From Fluctibacter halophilus (lineage in GTDB: Bacteria > Pseudomonadota > Gammaproteobacteria > Enterobacterales > Alteromonadaceae): a DNA stretch of 64,000 nucleotides. Below are positions 1 through 8,618 of this stretch, one piece after another. The stretch covers positions 745,888-809,887 of the forward strand of contig NZ_JAJEWP010000001.1 in assembly GCF_020687825.1 (NCBI RefSeq), written 5' to 3'. The position numbers were made by a program, and so were the translations under genes. Positions within the stretch are counted from its first letter, which is position 1. Every line of letters starts with the position of its first letter. The notes under the pieces are model-generated. The model saw nothing but the letters and a program-made list of their open reading frames with translations, was not told the origin of the DNA and ran no database searches.

Positions 1-908
1 GCGTTGAAGAAATTGAACGAAATGTCCGGCACATCTTCCAGCACTTCGATGGCATGACGCAGGCCAGAACGCACACCACGGGGCAAATCAACCTGGGTGA
101 TATCACCGGTGATCACCGCTTTGGAATTGAAGCCAATCCGGGTCAGAAACATTTTCATCTGTTCCGTGGTGGTGTTCTGGCTTTCATCCAGAATGATAAA
201 CGCATCATTCAGAGTTCGTCCGCGCATGTACGCCAGTGGGGCGACTTCGATGACGTTTCGCTCCATCAGTTTTTCAACTTTTTCAAAGCCGAGCATCTCG
301 AACAGGGCGTCGTACAGTGGGCGCAGGTAGGGATCCACTTTCTGGGATAGATCGCCGGGTAAAAAGCCCAGTTTTTCGCCCGCTTCAACGGCCGGACGGG
401 TCAACAGAATACGACGAATTTCCTGGCGCTCCAGGGCATCCACGGCGCAAGCCACTGCAAGGTAGGTTTTACCGGTTCCGGCAGGGCCGATACCGAAACT
501 GATGTCATGGTTAACGATGTTGGCAACATACTGAGACTGATTGGGGTTGCGGGGTTTGATCACCCCACGCTTGGTCTTGATATGCACTTCTTTGCCGTAG
601 TGACCCGCTTCAGCCTGTTCCAGGCATCGGGCTTCCTGAATCGCCAGGTGGACCTGCTCAGGTTCCAATTCCGGGATGCGTCCTTTGACCGGTTGGGTTT
701 CGATGTACAACAAGCGCAATAATTCAATCACACCTTTGGTTTGCTGTGACTTACCGATCACTTTGAACTGGTTGTCTCGGTAGGTGATTTCCACCCCCAG
801 ACGACGCTCAATTTGCTTGATATTGTCATCAAACGGGCCGCACAGGCTCGACAAACGTCGGTGGTCGGCGGGCTCTAACAGAACTTCACTACTGACAAGG
901 GTACTCAA
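1..908 (-). CDS. ybeZ: PhoH-like ATPase (YbeZ), 3' end outside window
   Basis: Cytoplasmic PhoH-family P-loop ATPase, linked in other bacteria to RNA metabolism and to the neighbouring YbeY rRNA-processing endonuclease. The reading frame runs off the left edge, so only about 302 residues are present. Walker A GPAGTGKT lies near residues 141-148 and a Walker B-like IILDESQN follows; the last visible residues (SFNFF) match the family C-terminal region. I start it at TTG 906-908, preceded by AGGAG at a workable distance; no ATG fits better. It lies 19 bp downstream of miaB on the same strand, as in the enteric miaB-ybeZ-ybeY operon, so the two are probably co-transcribed. Confidence 0.9.
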   Translation of the reverse strand, partial: MSTLVSSEVLLEPADHRRLSSLCGPFDDNIKQIERRLGVEITYRDNQFKVIGKSQQTKGVIELLRLLYIETQPVKGRIPELEPEQVHLAIQEARCLEQAEAGHYGKEVHIKTKRGVIKPRNPNQSQYVANIVNHDISFGIGPAGTGKTYLAVACAVDALERQEIRRILLTRPAVEAGEKLGFLPGDLSQKVDPYLRPLYDALFEMLGFEKVEKLMERNVIEVAPLAYMRGRTLNDAFIILDESQNTTTEQMKMFLTRIGFNSKAVITGDITQVDLPRGVRSGLRHAIEVLEDVPDISFNFFN

Positions 909-927
909 GTTACAATGCTCTCCTGTA

Positions 928-2361
928 TTACTGCGGCACAAACTGGCTGACACCCATGGCGTCGGGCTGGTCTGCAGATTGTTTGTTCAAGATGCTGCTG
1001 GGTGACACACTGACCCGCAGGCCCATGTCAGCTTCACGGCGCACAACATCACCCCGCAATGAGTTGGTAAACACGTCGGTGATGGTGACATCGACAAACT
1101 CACCGATCATGTCAGGCGTGCCTTCAAAATTGACCACACGGTTGTTTTCCGTTCTGCCGGACAATTCCATCGGGTTTTTCTTCGATGGGCCTTCCACCAG
1201 AATCCGCTGTTCGGTGCCCAACATCGTTCGTGCGATGCGTTGGGCTTGTTGATTCAGTCGCTGTTGCAACAATTGCAAACGCTGCTTTTTGGTGTCTTCT
1301 GACACATCGTCAGGCAAGTCAGCCGCGGGCGTGCCCGGACGAGCGCTGTAGATAAAACTGAAGCTCAGATCGAAGTCGATGGCCTGGATCAGGTCCATGG
1401 TGGCTTCGAAATCGGCATCGGTTTCACCGGGGAATCCGATAATGAAATCCGACGACATACACAGGTTAGGTCTGACTTTCTTAAGACGACGGATTTTCGA
1501 CTTATATTCCAGTGCCGTGTGGCCACGCTTCATCAGGTTGAGGATACGATCCGCACCGCTTTGTACCGGCAGATGCAGGTGATCAACCAATTCAGGAATT
1601 GACGCGTAGGCATCAATGATGTCGTCGGTGAACTCGACCGGATGGCTGGTGGTGTAGCGGATCCGGTCAATACCGTCGATGGAAGCGACCAGTTCGAGTA
1701 ATTCGGCAAAGGTGCACACGCTACCATCGTGGTGGGGACCGCGAAACGCGTTCACGTTCTGGCCCAGCAGGTTGACCTCACGCACCCCTTGTTCGGCCAG
1801 TTGGGCGATTTCATACAATACATCGTCGACCGGACGGCTGACCTCTTCACCGCGAGTATAAGGTACCACGCAGAATGTACAGTACTTGGAGCAACCTTCC
1901 ATGATAGACACAAACGCGGTTGGGCCCTCAGCTCGGGGCTGGGGCAAGCGGTCAAACTTTTCGATTTCAGGGAAGGATACGTCCACCACGGCTTTGTCGC
2001 CGGCACGGATCTGACCGATCATTTCTGGCAGACGGTGCAGGGTCTGGGGACCAAACACGATATCGACATAGGGCGCACGCTGGCGGATTGTTTCACCTTC
2101 CTGAGAGGCGACACAACCGCCGACACCGATGATCAACTCGGGTTTCTTTTGTTTCAGCGTTTTCCAGCGTCCGAGTTGGTGGAAGACTTTTTCCTGGGCT
2201 TTTTCCCGGATAGAACAGGTATTCAGCAGGATAACGTCGGCATCTTCGGCGGCTTCTGCCAATTGAAATCCGTGGGTTGAATCCAGCAGGTCTGCCATTT
2301 TCTCCGAGTCATACTCGTTCATCTGACAACCCCAGGTTTTGATAAAAAGCTTGTTACTCAT
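928..2361 (-). CDS. miaB: tRNA-2-methylthio-N6-isopentenyladenosine synthase MiaB
   Basis: Radical SAM methylthiotransferase that adds the methylthio group to i6A37 of tRNAs reading UNN codons. Cluster-binding cysteines C12, C49 and C83 and the radical SAM triad CSKYCTFC (C157, C161, C164) are all visible, followed by a C-terminal TRAM region. From the internal ATG (2359-2361, [11 protein letters not shown]) the protein is 477 aa, matching E. coli MiaB (474). The longer open frame up to 2466 adds 35 non-family residues and is not used. No strong Shine-Dalgarno is visible at this start. First gene of a probable miaB-phoH operon. Confidence 0.95.
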   Translation of the reverse strand: MSNKLFIKTWGCQMNEYDSEKMADLLDSTHGFQLAEAAEDADVILLNTCSIREKAQEKVFHQLGRWKTLKQKKPELIIGVGGCVASQEGETIRQRAPYVDIVFGPQTLHRLPEMIGQIRAGDKAVVDVSFPEIEKFDRLPQPRAEGPTAFVSIMEGCSKYCTFCVVPYTRGEEVSRPVDDVLYEIAQLAEQGVREVNLLGQNVNAFRGPHHDGSVCTFAELLELVASIDGIDRIRYTTSHPVEFTDDIIDAYASIPELVDHLHLPVQSGADRILNLMKRGHTALEYKSKIRRLKKVRPNLCMSSDFIIGFPGETDADFEATMDLIQAIDFDLSFSFIYSARPGTPAADLPDDVSEDTKKQRLQLLQQRLNQQAQRIARTMLGTEQRILVEGPSKKNPMELSGRTENNRVVNFEGTPDMIGEFVDVTITDVFTNSLRGDVVRREADMGLRVSVSPSSILNKQSADQPDAMGVSQFVPQ

Positions 2362-2559
2362 ACGCCGTTGTTTTCTACCTAGTTGATGCACGCCTTGGTG
2401 CGACGCTACGTTTGTGCCAATGGTTGTGGCCACGCAACAATTATGATGATTAACTGAACCGGCCATTTTACCGTGTATCGGCCTCTAACACCAGATAAAA
2501 CGAGGAATTGCCGCCCGTTGCAGCAACCTTGGGGCAAAAGAATTAAGCCGTTGTCAGGC

Positions 2560-3414
2560 CTACAAAAACCAGCGCTGGCGTAAGGTGATATTGGCAGCCC
2601 AGATGATCAGTAACGTGCCGACAATGAGGCCCTGACTGATCGGCTCGCCCCAGAAGGTGTAGCCGAGAAACGCCGCAAACACCACACTGGAGTATGTCAG
2701 CAAGCCGATTTTCACCGGCGAGGCGAGTTGAAACGCTTTGGTCATCAGCAATTGTCCAATGCCGGCCAATCCACCCATCACTGCCAGCCCCAGCCAGTCC
2801 ATCGGCGCGATAGTGTGCCAGTCAAAGGGCAACGGGATGGCGCTGACCAACACCGATAAAAAGGTGAAATAAAACACAATCCGCGCGGAGGGTTCGGTTT
2901 CACTGAGTTTGCGGATACTGCACTTGTTGATGGCAACGATTACCGCACATAAGACAGCTAAACCCGCATAACCAGACCATTGCATGCTACCCGGTTGTAA
3001 CACCGCCGCAACGCCGACAAAGCCAATCAACATCGCGAAGACCGTTTGATGTGTGACCGCCTCTTTCAACCATACGCGCGCCACGATGGGTACGATAAAG
3101 GGCGCGGTCAGCAGGGCCATCATTGCCGGTGCCAATGGCATGTTGGCCAACACCATAAAAAAGCAATACATCGCCAACAAACCCAATACCGAACGGAACA
3201 AATGCAGTCCCGGGTGTGCGGTTCGAAGGCCGGAAATACCATTGCGTTGTAGCCAGGGCAACAACACGATTAACGCGAACAGGTTTCGGAAGAACACCAA
3301 TTGAGTATGGCTCAGGGTCAGGCTGAGGTGCTTCACCAATGCGCCGACTCCGGCAAACAGTAATTCAGCAATGATCAGGCAAAGTCCACCGACGAAGATG
3401 GCGGATTGAAGCAT
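2560..3414 (-). CDS. DMT-superfamily (EamA) membrane transporter
   Basis: A 284-residue inner-membrane protein, nearly all hydrophobic, with the two EamA repeats expected of a ten-helix drug/metabolite transporter. The N-terminal half carries the typical pattern LSHTQLVFFRN and FMVLANMPLAPAMMALLTAPF; the second half contains GGLAGIGQLLMTKAFQLA. The substrate cannot be told from sequence; family members export metabolites or S-adenosylmethionine, among others. It stands alone between miaB and ubiF, interrupting the gene order that E. coli keeps here. Confidence 0.85.
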   Translation of the reverse strand: MLQSAIFVGGLCLIIAELLFAGVGALVKHLSLTLSHTQLVFFRNLFALIVLLPWLQRNGISGLRTAHPGLHLFRSVLGLLAMYCFFMVLANMPLAPAMMALLTAPFIVPIVARVWLKEAVTHQTVFAMLIGFVGVAAVLQPGSMQWSGYAGLAVLCAVIVAINKCSIRKLSETEPSARIVFYFTFLSVLVSAIPLPFDWHTIAPMDWLGLAVMGGLAGIGQLLMTKAFQLASPVKIGLLTYSSVVFAAFLGYTFWGEPISQGLIVGTLLIIWAANITLRQRWFL

Positions 3415-3485
3415 ATAACGTCATTCATTGGTTAACAGGGGCGCAGAGTGTAGCAGAAAACCGGTCAGGATCGGTGTGGTACAAA

Positions 3486-3510
3486 AAAAAAGCCGTCGAT
3501 GGCGACCACC
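3486..3510 (-). terminator. Orphan intrinsic terminator, minus strand
   Basis: On the minus strand, GCCGTCG and CGACGGC arms enclose a short loop and are followed directly by a run of T (plus-strand A run just left of the stem). This is a good Rho-independent terminator shape, but no annotated minus-strand gene lies upstream before the start of ubiF on the other strand. Confidence 0.6.
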
Positions 3511-3550
3511 GACGGCAAACGATCATAGGGAAACACTCAGTTACCGGGTG

Positions 3551-3581
3551 TTGCAAAAGCCTTCTTGCAAACCCTTACACT
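3551..3581 (+). promoter_or_regulatory. Possible promoter for ubiF
   Basis: TTGCAA (3551-3556) and TACACT (3576-3581), 19 bp apart, lie about 95 bp before the ubiF start. The spacing is longer than ideal, so this is a weak call. Confidence 0.3.
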
Positions 3582-3675
3582 ATCAGTCGCGGTATTGTGG
3601 TAAAAAGTTTAATTCCGGTGGATTTTTTTCGTATCATGCACCTTTCCGTGGGAGACACATTCAAGGAGACGGGCA

Positions 3676-4818
3676 GTGCCCAAGGCATTTTGTATTGTTG
3701 GTGGTGGCATGGTAGGGGCGGCAGCCGCTATCGGCTTGGCGCAACAAGGCCACAATGTGACCCTCATTGAGGCGCACATGCCGGCCCCCTTTGCGCCGGA
3801 ACAAGCCCCAGATATGCGGGTGTCGGCGATCAGTCTGGCCTCACAACATCTGCTCGACAAGCTGCAGGCCTGGGAGTCGGTGTTGCAGATGCGCAGTTGT
3901 CCGTTTCAGCGCCTGGCCGTGTGGGAAGACCCCGTCTGTCGTACAGAATTCAGTGCCACCGAACTGGGTGTGTCCCACCTTGGCCACATTGTCGAAAACC
4001 GTCTGGTCCAGCTGGCGCTGCATCAGGCACTCCGTGCTTACAGTAACGTGGAGTGGGTCACCGATACGTCGTTCAAACACATTGATAGCTGCACTCAGCG
4101 TGTGACGTTGGCGAACGGTAAGTCGCTGGCCTATGACGTGTTGCTCGGCGCGGATGGTGCGCGCTCGGCGGTGCGTCAGCAAGCCGGTATCGGCACCACA
4201 GGGTGGCAATACCAGCAGCAGGCGCTGGCCATTTTGGTCAAGGTGCCAGAACCGGCAGAAGACATTACCTGGCAGCAATTCAGGCCTGAGGGGCCGCTGG
4301 CGTTTTTACCCTTGTATGATGGCTACGCGTCGCTGGTGTGGTATGACAGTCCTGCAAAGGTGGCCAGCTTAAAGCAATTGAACCGCGTGCAACTGGCCGC
4401 CGAAGTCACATCCCATTTCCCGGCAGCATTGCCGCCCATTGAGGTGCTGGAATGCGCCAGTTTTCCGCTGACCCGTATGCATGCGCAACGTTACGTGAAA
4501 CAGCGGGTGGTGCTGCTCGGTGATGCAGCACATACCATCAACCCCCTGGCAGGGCAGGGTGTGAATCTCGGTTTCCGAGACGTGCAAGCCTTATTGGCAG
4601 CCTTCGAGGCACAAGCAGACGTTGACCAGGCCCTACGAGACTATGAAAAGCAGCGCCGTTTTGACAACGCGTTGATGATGACAGGCATGGATGTACTGTA
4701 TGCCGGATTCAGTAATCAGCAACCGCTGCTCAAAGGGTTGCGCAATGCGGGGCTATGGCTGGCTGAGCGGCTGCCTCTGGCAAAACGACGTGCGCTGAAG
4801 TACGCCCTTGGGGTGTAA
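3676..4818 (+). CDS. ubiF: FAD monooxygenase of ubiquinone biosynthesis, UbiF type
   Basis: A 380-aa flavoprotein hydroxylase of the UbiH/UbiF/UbiI family. UbiF introduces the C6 hydroxyl of demethoxyubiquinol in the membrane-associated ubiquinone pathway. Visible motifs are the FAD-binding GGGMVG near residues 9-14, the DG motif in GADGARSAVR, and the GD motif in LLGDAAHTINPLAGQG. The N-terminal stretch PDMRVSAISLAS and the region around HIVENRLVQLALHQAL resemble UbiF more than UbiH or UbiI. The start is GTG 3676 with AAGGAG seven bases upstream. Its position between miaB and the tRNA operon is the same as ubiF in E. coli, which supports the assignment. UbiH/UbiI remain possible. Confidence 0.85.
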   Translation: MPKAFCIVGGGMVGAAAAIGLAQQGHNVTLIEAHMPAPFAPEQAPDMRVSAISLASQHLLDKLQAWESVLQMRSCPFQRLAVWEDPVCRTEFSATELGVSHLGHIVENRLVQLALHQALRAYSNVEWVTDTSFKHIDSCTQRVTLANGKSLAYDVLLGADGARSAVRQQAGIGTTGWQYQQQALAILVKVPEPAEDITWQQFRPEGPLAFLPLYDGYASLVWYDSPAKVASLKQLNRVQLAAEVTSHFPAALPPIEVLECASFPLTRMHAQRYVKQRVVLLGDAAHTINPLAGQGVNLGFRDVQALLAAFEAQADVDQALRDYEKQRRFDNALMMTGMDVLYAGFSNQQPLLKGLRNAGLWLAERLPLAKRRALKYALGV

Positions 4819-4829
4819 AAGGAGAAATC

Positions 4830-5003
4830 ATGACGGTCGTCATTATTCTGGCAGTGTTGTTTGCTGCCTTGTTTATTGTTATTCCACTGATTGAGCGCAG
4901 TAAATTGCGCATCAGTGCCGAGGACAGCGCAAAAATCAGTCGCTGGATCCTACCCCTGGTGGCCATTCTACTGGTTGTACAACTGTTGCGACATGTGTTT
5001 TAG
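4830..5003 (+). CDS. Small two-helix membrane protein
   Basis: A 57-residue open frame starting at ATG 4830, with AAGGAG at 4819-4824, eleven bases after the ubiF stop. It has an N-terminal hydrophobic helix (VVIILAVLFAALFIVIPLI), a charged middle (ERSKLRISAEDSAKISR) and a second hydrophobic helix, so it should sit in the inner membrane as a hairpin. Good ribosome site and tight spacing suggest co-translation with ubiF. I do not recognise the family. Confidence 0.7.
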   Translation: MTVVIILAVLFAALFIVIPLIERSKLRISAEDSAKISRWILPLVAILLVVQLLRHVF

Positions 5004-5017
5004 GCGGCTTGGCCGCC
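5003..5017. terminator. GC-rich hairpin between convergent genes
   Basis: GGCGGC-TTG-GCCGCC, a perfect six-base stem with a three-base loop, lies directly after the stop of the small membrane protein and downstream of creA on the other strand. There is no long T run, so terminator function is only possible. Confidence 0.35.
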
Positions 5018-5051
5018 AAACGACAACGTCCCTGCGCGGTCAGAGGCAGCC

Positions 5052-5540
5052 TCAACGGGGCTCAGCACTCTGGGGTGCTGTCGGGTCGATGTAAGCCTGG
5101 GTGCCCCACAGTGGGACCGTTGACATACTGTGTTTAAAACTCCCGGAGGTTTCTTTGGTGGAGTACGACAGGTAAATCAACGTTTGCGCCTGTGGATCGT
5201 AAATCCGTCTGACTTTCATGCTCTTCAGAAAGATGCTTTTGGATTTTTTGAACACCACTTCACCGGCATCGGAACGGTCGATGGATGCCAGCATATTGGG
5301 GGTGATTTCGCCCGTCTGGCGACAGGCGATAGAACTGTCAGACGGGTCTGAGAAACTCAGGTTGGCTTCGATACTGGCAATGTGACAGGTGACACCCGGC
5401 ACCAATGGATCCACCAGACTGTTAATTTTGATGTCCTTGGTGGTGAATAACCCCAGTGACACGTCGCCCACTTCGTTCTGGCCGCAGCCCATCAACGTCA
5501 GGCCGAGTAACACACTCAAACAATGGCGTTTATGCATCAT
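5052..5540 (-). CDS. creA: CreA family lipoprotein
   Basis: A 162-aa CreA-family protein of unknown biochemical role. The N-terminus MMHKRHCLSVLLGLTLMGC has a hydrophobic signal and a lipobox (LMGC), so it is probably a lipoprotein. Family features are the GDVSLG segment, a TCHIAS stretch, CRQTGEI, GEVVFKKSKS and the C-terminal STVPLW. The ATG at 5538-5540 is preceded by GGGGT; the open frame above it reads into the symporter gene and is discarded. It begins four bases after the symporter stop, so the two are co-transcribed. Confidence 0.85.
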   Translation of the reverse strand: MMHKRHCLSVLLGLTLMGCGQNEVGDVSLGLFTTKDIKINSLVDPLVPGVTCHIASIEANLSFSDPSDSSIACRQTGEITPNMLASIDRSDAGEVVFKKSKSIFLKSMKVRRIYDPQAQTLIYLSYSTKETSGSFKHSMSTVPLWGTQAYIDPTAPQSAEPR

Positions 5541-5544
5541 GTTT

Positions 5545-6951
5545 TTAACCCCAAATGCCTTTTTCACTTTCGCCCTGGATGTCACAATCACCGGTTTTAT
5601 ACTCCGGGCGCTCGCCGCGGTCCCGTTTGGCAAAGTAATCTTTACTGATCGACACAATGGTGGGTGTGAGCCATAAAATGGCGATGATGTTGATCACGGT
5701 CATTAACCCTAATGCCATGTCTGCCATGGCCCAGACTTCCGGCAGGGCGGCCATCGAACCCCACAGGATCATGGCCAGGTAGCCGCCGGTATAAGCCGTG
5801 CGGCCCAGCTTGTTGTCGAGCTTAAACATGTGCAGGTTACTCTCGCCATAGGCGTAATTGGCCACCACGGACGTGAAGGCAAATAAACTGATCGCGGCGG
5901 CAACAAAATCATTGCCCCCAGCGCCCATGTGTTCGCTCATGGCGGTCTGGGTCAGGCGAATGCCTTCCATATGATCACCGGATGCGCCGCCGGCCAGCAG
6001 AATGATGATCGCCGTACAGGTACAAAGCACCAGGGTGTCGATAAACACGCCGAGCATCTGTACATAACCCTGTGACACCGGGTGATTGGGGTTGGGCGTG
6101 GCACCCGCGGCGGCGTGAGGCACACTGCCTGAGCCAGCTTCATTGGAGTACAGACCCCGCTGAATACCGTTTTTGATTGCAGCGCCCAATGCGCCAGCGC
6201 CGGCTTCCTGCAGACCGAATGCCGATGAGATGATGTCCCACAACAGGCCGGGAACGGCCTCAAAGTTCATCGCAGTAATGACGATGGCGGCCAGTACATA
6301 GCTGATAGCCATAAAGGGCACCACCCATTCAGCAAAACGGGCAATGGCGCGCAGACCGCCCACCACAATCAGTCCCGCCAAAAAGATGATCGCCAAGCCG
6401 GAATACAGGGTGTCGATGTCATAGGCATGGTTGAGGGCATCGGTGATGGTATTGGCCTGTACAGCGCTGAAAATAAAGCCATAGCCTAAGAACAGGCACA
6501 GTGAAAACAAGATGGCTAACCAACGCTTATTCAGGCCCTGTTGAATATAGTAGGCCGGCCCCCCACGGTATTCACCGTTATCATCTCGCACTTTGTACAA
6601 CTGACCCAACACACTTTCGGCAAAGCCTGTGGCCATGCCCAGAATGGCAATTACCCACATCCAGAAAATCGCACCGGCGCCACCCAGTGAGATTGCGACA
6701 GCCACCCCGGCAAGGTTTCCGGTCCCGACCCGGGCTGAAAGGCTGGTACACAGCGCCTGAAAGGAACTGATCCCCGCTTTGTCACTGTGGGTACTGCCTC
6801 GCATGACAGAAAACATGTGGCCGAAATGCCGCAATTGAAGGAAACCGAGGCGAACGGTGAACCATACACCGGTGATGACCAGCAGATAAATGAGGATCTG
6901 GCCATCGCCCCAAAGGATGTTATTGATGAATGCGACTATCTCGTTGATCAA
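5545..6951 (-). CDS. Alanine/glycine:cation symporter (AGCS family, AlsT/DagA-like)
   Basis: A 468-aa polytopic membrane protein that should import alanine or glycine with Na+. It shows the AGCS signature region CTSLSARVGTGNLAGVAVAI near the first third, followed by FWMWVIAILGMATGFAES, GGPAYYIQQGL and NEAGSGSVPHAAA. The start is TTG 6949-6951 with AGGACGAG upstream; the next internal Met would remove conserved N-terminal residues. It is followed after four bases by creA. Probable two-gene transcript. Confidence 0.9.
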   Translation of the reverse strand: MINEIVAFINNILWGDGQILIYLLVITGVWFTVRLGFLQLRHFGHMFSVMRGSTHSDKAGISSFQALCTSLSARVGTGNLAGVAVAISLGGAGAIFWMWVIAILGMATGFAESVLGQLYKVRDDNGEYRGGPAYYIQQGLNKRWLAILFSLCLFLGYGFIFSAVQANTITDALNHAYDIDTLYSGLAIIFLAGLIVVGGLRAIARFAEWVVPFMAISYVLAAIVITAMNFEAVPGLLWDIISSAFGLQEAGAGALGAAIKNGIQRGLYSNEAGSGSVPHAAAGATPNPNHPVSQGYVQMLGVFIDTLVLCTCTAIIILLAGGASGDHMEGIRLTQTAMSEHMGAGGNDFVAAAISLFAFTSVVANYAYGESNLHMFKLDNKLGRTAYTGGYLAMILWGSMAALPEVWAMADMALGLMTVINIIAILWLTPTIVSISKDYFAKRDRGERPEYKTGDCDIQGESEKGIWG

Positions 6952-7058
6952 AACTCGTCCTGCAACCGATTGATTTTAATCGAACAAGTCTGCAACGTGC
7001 GACAAGCGCTGTAAAGGAAAAAGGGCTGGAAGCGGGAAATCGGGGGATACAAACGAAA

Positions 7059-7080
7059 ACGGCTCGCCTGAGCGAGCCGT
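7059..7080 (-). terminator. Terminator of the tRNA operon
   Basis: Nine-base arms ACGGCTCGC and GCGAGCCGT with a four-base loop, followed on the minus strand by TTTTCGTTTG. It lies eight bases past the last tRNA-Gln. Confidence 0.8.
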
Positions 7081-7087
7081 CTTGATA

Positions 7088-7162
7088 TGGCTGGGGTAGC
7101 TGGATTTGAACCAACGAATGGCGGGATCAAAACCCGCTGCCTTACCGCTTGGCTATACCCCA
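7088..7162 (-). tRNA. tRNA-Gln(TTG), copy 2
   Basis: 75 nt including an encoded CCA. The minus strand reads TGGGGTATAGCC at the 5' end, anticodon loop TTTTGAT (anticodon TTG), a GGTTCAAATCC T-loop and GGCTACCCCA pairing back. It is identical along its length to the neighbouring copy at 7209-7283. Last gene of a Met-Leu-Gln-Gln operon. Confidence 0.97.
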
Positions 7163-7208
7163 GTGGTAAACCGTCGCGCACTGACACGCAACGGGGTCTT
7201 TCTAAAAA

Positions 7209-7283
7209 TGGCTGGGGTAGCTGGATTTGAACCAACGAATGGCGGGATCAAAACCCGCTGCCTTACCGCTTGGCTATACCCCA
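7209..7283 (-). tRNA. tRNA-Gln(TTG), copy 1
   Basis: 75 nt including encoded CCA, anticodon TTG, identical in sequence to the copy at 7088-7162. The two are separated by 46 bp of unrelated spacer, so this is a tandem tRNA gene duplication. Confidence 0.97.
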
Positions 7284-7288
7284 ACAGA

Positions 7289-7373
7289 TGGTGCGGAAGG
7301 AGAGACTTGAACTCTCACGCCGTGAAGCACTGGAACCTAAATCCAGCGTGTCTACCAATTCCACCACTTCCGC
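7289..7373 (-). tRNA. tRNA-Leu(TAG)
   Basis: 85 nt including CCA, with the long variable arm of leucine tRNAs. The anticodon stem CTGGA/TCCAG encloses TTTAGGT, giving anticodon TAG, which reads CUN leucine codons. Five bases separate it from tRNA-Gln. Confidence 0.97.
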
Positions 7374-7416
7374 TTAGCATATCCTTTGAAAGGGACAGTC
7401 TTTCGTAAAAAGGATA

Positions 7417-7493
7417 TGGTGGCTACGGCGGGACTCGAACCTGCGACCCCATCATTATGAGTGATGTGCTCTAACCAGCTGAGCTACGTAGCC
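7417..7493 (-). tRNA. tRNA-Met(CAT), elongator type
   Basis: 77 nt including CCA. The 5' end GGCTACGTAGCTCAG pairs with the CGTAGCC 3' arm, the anticodon loop is CTCATAA (CAT) and the T-loop is GGTTCGAGTCC. The sequence matches the E. coli metT/metU elongator methionine tRNA closely rather than initiator tRNA. First gene of the operon. Confidence 0.97.
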
Positions 7494-7524
7494 ACTTGAT
7501 GCACTCCGTTCTGGAGTGGCGCGT

Positions 7525-7553
7525 ATTATGCTGATCTGACTTTTTAACGTCAA
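7525..7553 (-). promoter_or_regulatory. Promoter of the tRNA operon
   Basis: On the minus strand TTGACG (7548-7553) and CATAAT (7525-7530) are separated by exactly 17 bp, followed by a GC-rich discriminator (ACGCGCC). This discriminator type is typical of stringently controlled stable-RNA promoters. A CACTCC/GGAGTG hairpin (7502-7518) lies in the short leader before tRNA-Met. Confidence 0.85.
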
Positions 7554-7851
7554 CCTCTTTTTTTGTCCCGATTAACTGTTTGAACGTTTGTTAGCCAAAG
7601 ACGCTGTTTTTCGCTGCAGGATTGAACAATTCATTGAAAATTGCTGCAGTTTTTTACAAAAGTGCGGGCATTGCAGTGGAGCAGGGCGTGACCCGATTTT
7701 GCGCTGGAAGGTGAAAAAGATTGCTGATATCTGGGGTAAAGAAGAGGTCCCTTTGATTGGATTGTTACGATCTACGACAAAGGGTTTCGTTACGCTGAGT
7801 ATCGTCTAGGCTTAGGGGAAGGACTGGGAAACTGCAAGGGGAGTGTGCAGG
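7554..7851. other. Intergenic region without a recognised gene
   Basis: About 300 bp between the tRNA promoter and the next plus-strand gene. A 73-codon plus-strand frame (7588-7809) is open, but it has no ribosome site or family resemblance, and I do not call it. No clear promoter for the downstream gene is visible. Confidence 0.5.
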
Positions 7852-8580
7852 GTGCGAGAGGGACGACGATTTCGCCGATATTGGATGGGAGCGTGGCTGC
7901 TGCTGGGTGCTTGCATTTTGCACGCACAACCAAAGCCGCAGCGCATGGCGATCTCTGTGGTGGACGACCATTCGGTACGTTTGCTGTTCTGTCCCATTGT
8001 TCGCGATGCTTATGTGCAGCTGGGGATAGAGCCCGAATTTGTGGTGATGGTCAGCGGACGGGCGCTGGTGGAATCTGCCCGCGGCAACCTCGATGCTGAA
8101 TTGGTACGTTCTGAAGTCACCGGTCAGGCGCAAGCTGAATTGGTCAAGGTGCCAACGTCGTTAGGGGTCGTGCGCGGACGCCTGTATTGTCGTGTTGGTC
8201 TGCCCTGTTCACTGAGAGTGCTGGCGAACAGAAACACTCAGGTTGGTTTGATCACCGGAGACAATGCGATGTCACGTTTTCTCAGCCAGCAGGCCGCCCG
8301 CGCTGTGTGGGTGCCTACCGTCGACGCGTTGCAGGGAATGTTTAAGCGCAAACGCATTGATTATGCGCTGGGCCTGGAGCATGCGACCGGTTTTCACACC
8401 GGCCCGCTCGAAGATGTACGGGTTGCACCAACCCCCTGGTACGAAGGCGAGGTCTTTCATTATGTGCATCAACGGCACCGTGAGCTGATAGAGCCATTGA
8501 GCGCTGCACTGGCGCACAGTATTGACACTGTGGGTTTCGTCCGCAATGGACCCGAAGGGGTGTTGGATTTGTGCCAGTGA
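7852..8580 (+). CDS. Periplasmic solute-binding-like protein (degenerate family 3 type)
   Basis: A 242-aa exported protein. Basic residues RRFRRYW precede a hydrophobic stretch (WMGAWLLLGACILHA) that serves as a signal peptide; LGAC could also be a weak lipobox. The rest resembles the amino-acid-type binding fold (SBP_bac_3): VVDDHSVRLLFCPIV, a central LGVVRGRLY and DALQGMFKRKRIDYALGLEH, which matches the family's segment where each residue block is 'read' by position. It lacks the usual strong ligand motif and stands alone with no ABC permease nearby, so transport is unproven; a sensory role is possible. I prefer GTG 7852, eight bases after AAGGGGAG, over GTG 7843, which is too close to that site. 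Confidence 0.6.
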   Translation: MREGRRFRRYWMGAWLLLGACILHAQPKPQRMAISVVDDHSVRLLFCPIVRDAYVQLGIEPEFVVMVSGRALVESARGNLDAELVRSEVTGQAQAELVKVPTSLGVVRGRLYCRVGLPCSLRVLANRNTQVGLITGDNAMSRFLSQQAARAVWVPTVDALQGMFKRKRIDYALGLEHATGFHTGPLEDVRVAPTPWYEGEVFHYVHQRHRELIEPLSAALAHSIDTVGFVRNGPEGVLDLCQ

Positions 8581-8586
8581 TACAAA

Positions 8587-8608
8587 AAACCCGCCGGGGG
8601 GCGGGTTT
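8587..8608. terminator. Bidirectional terminator
   Basis: AAACCCGC and GCGGGTTT arms with a six-base loop, with A run on the left and TTTGTTTTA on the right. It separates the convergent binding-protein gene and ychF. Confidence 0.85.
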
Positions 8609-8618
8609 GTTTTATCGA

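Noticed and set aside
7088-7283. A 75-bp direct repeat suggesting an attachment site or mobile element
   Set aside because: Both copies are complete tRNA-Gln genes inside a normal tRNA operon.
7588-7809. 73-codon plus-strand frame in the gap after the tRNAs
   Set aside because: No ribosome site, no family resemblance and low-complexity composition; not called as a gene.
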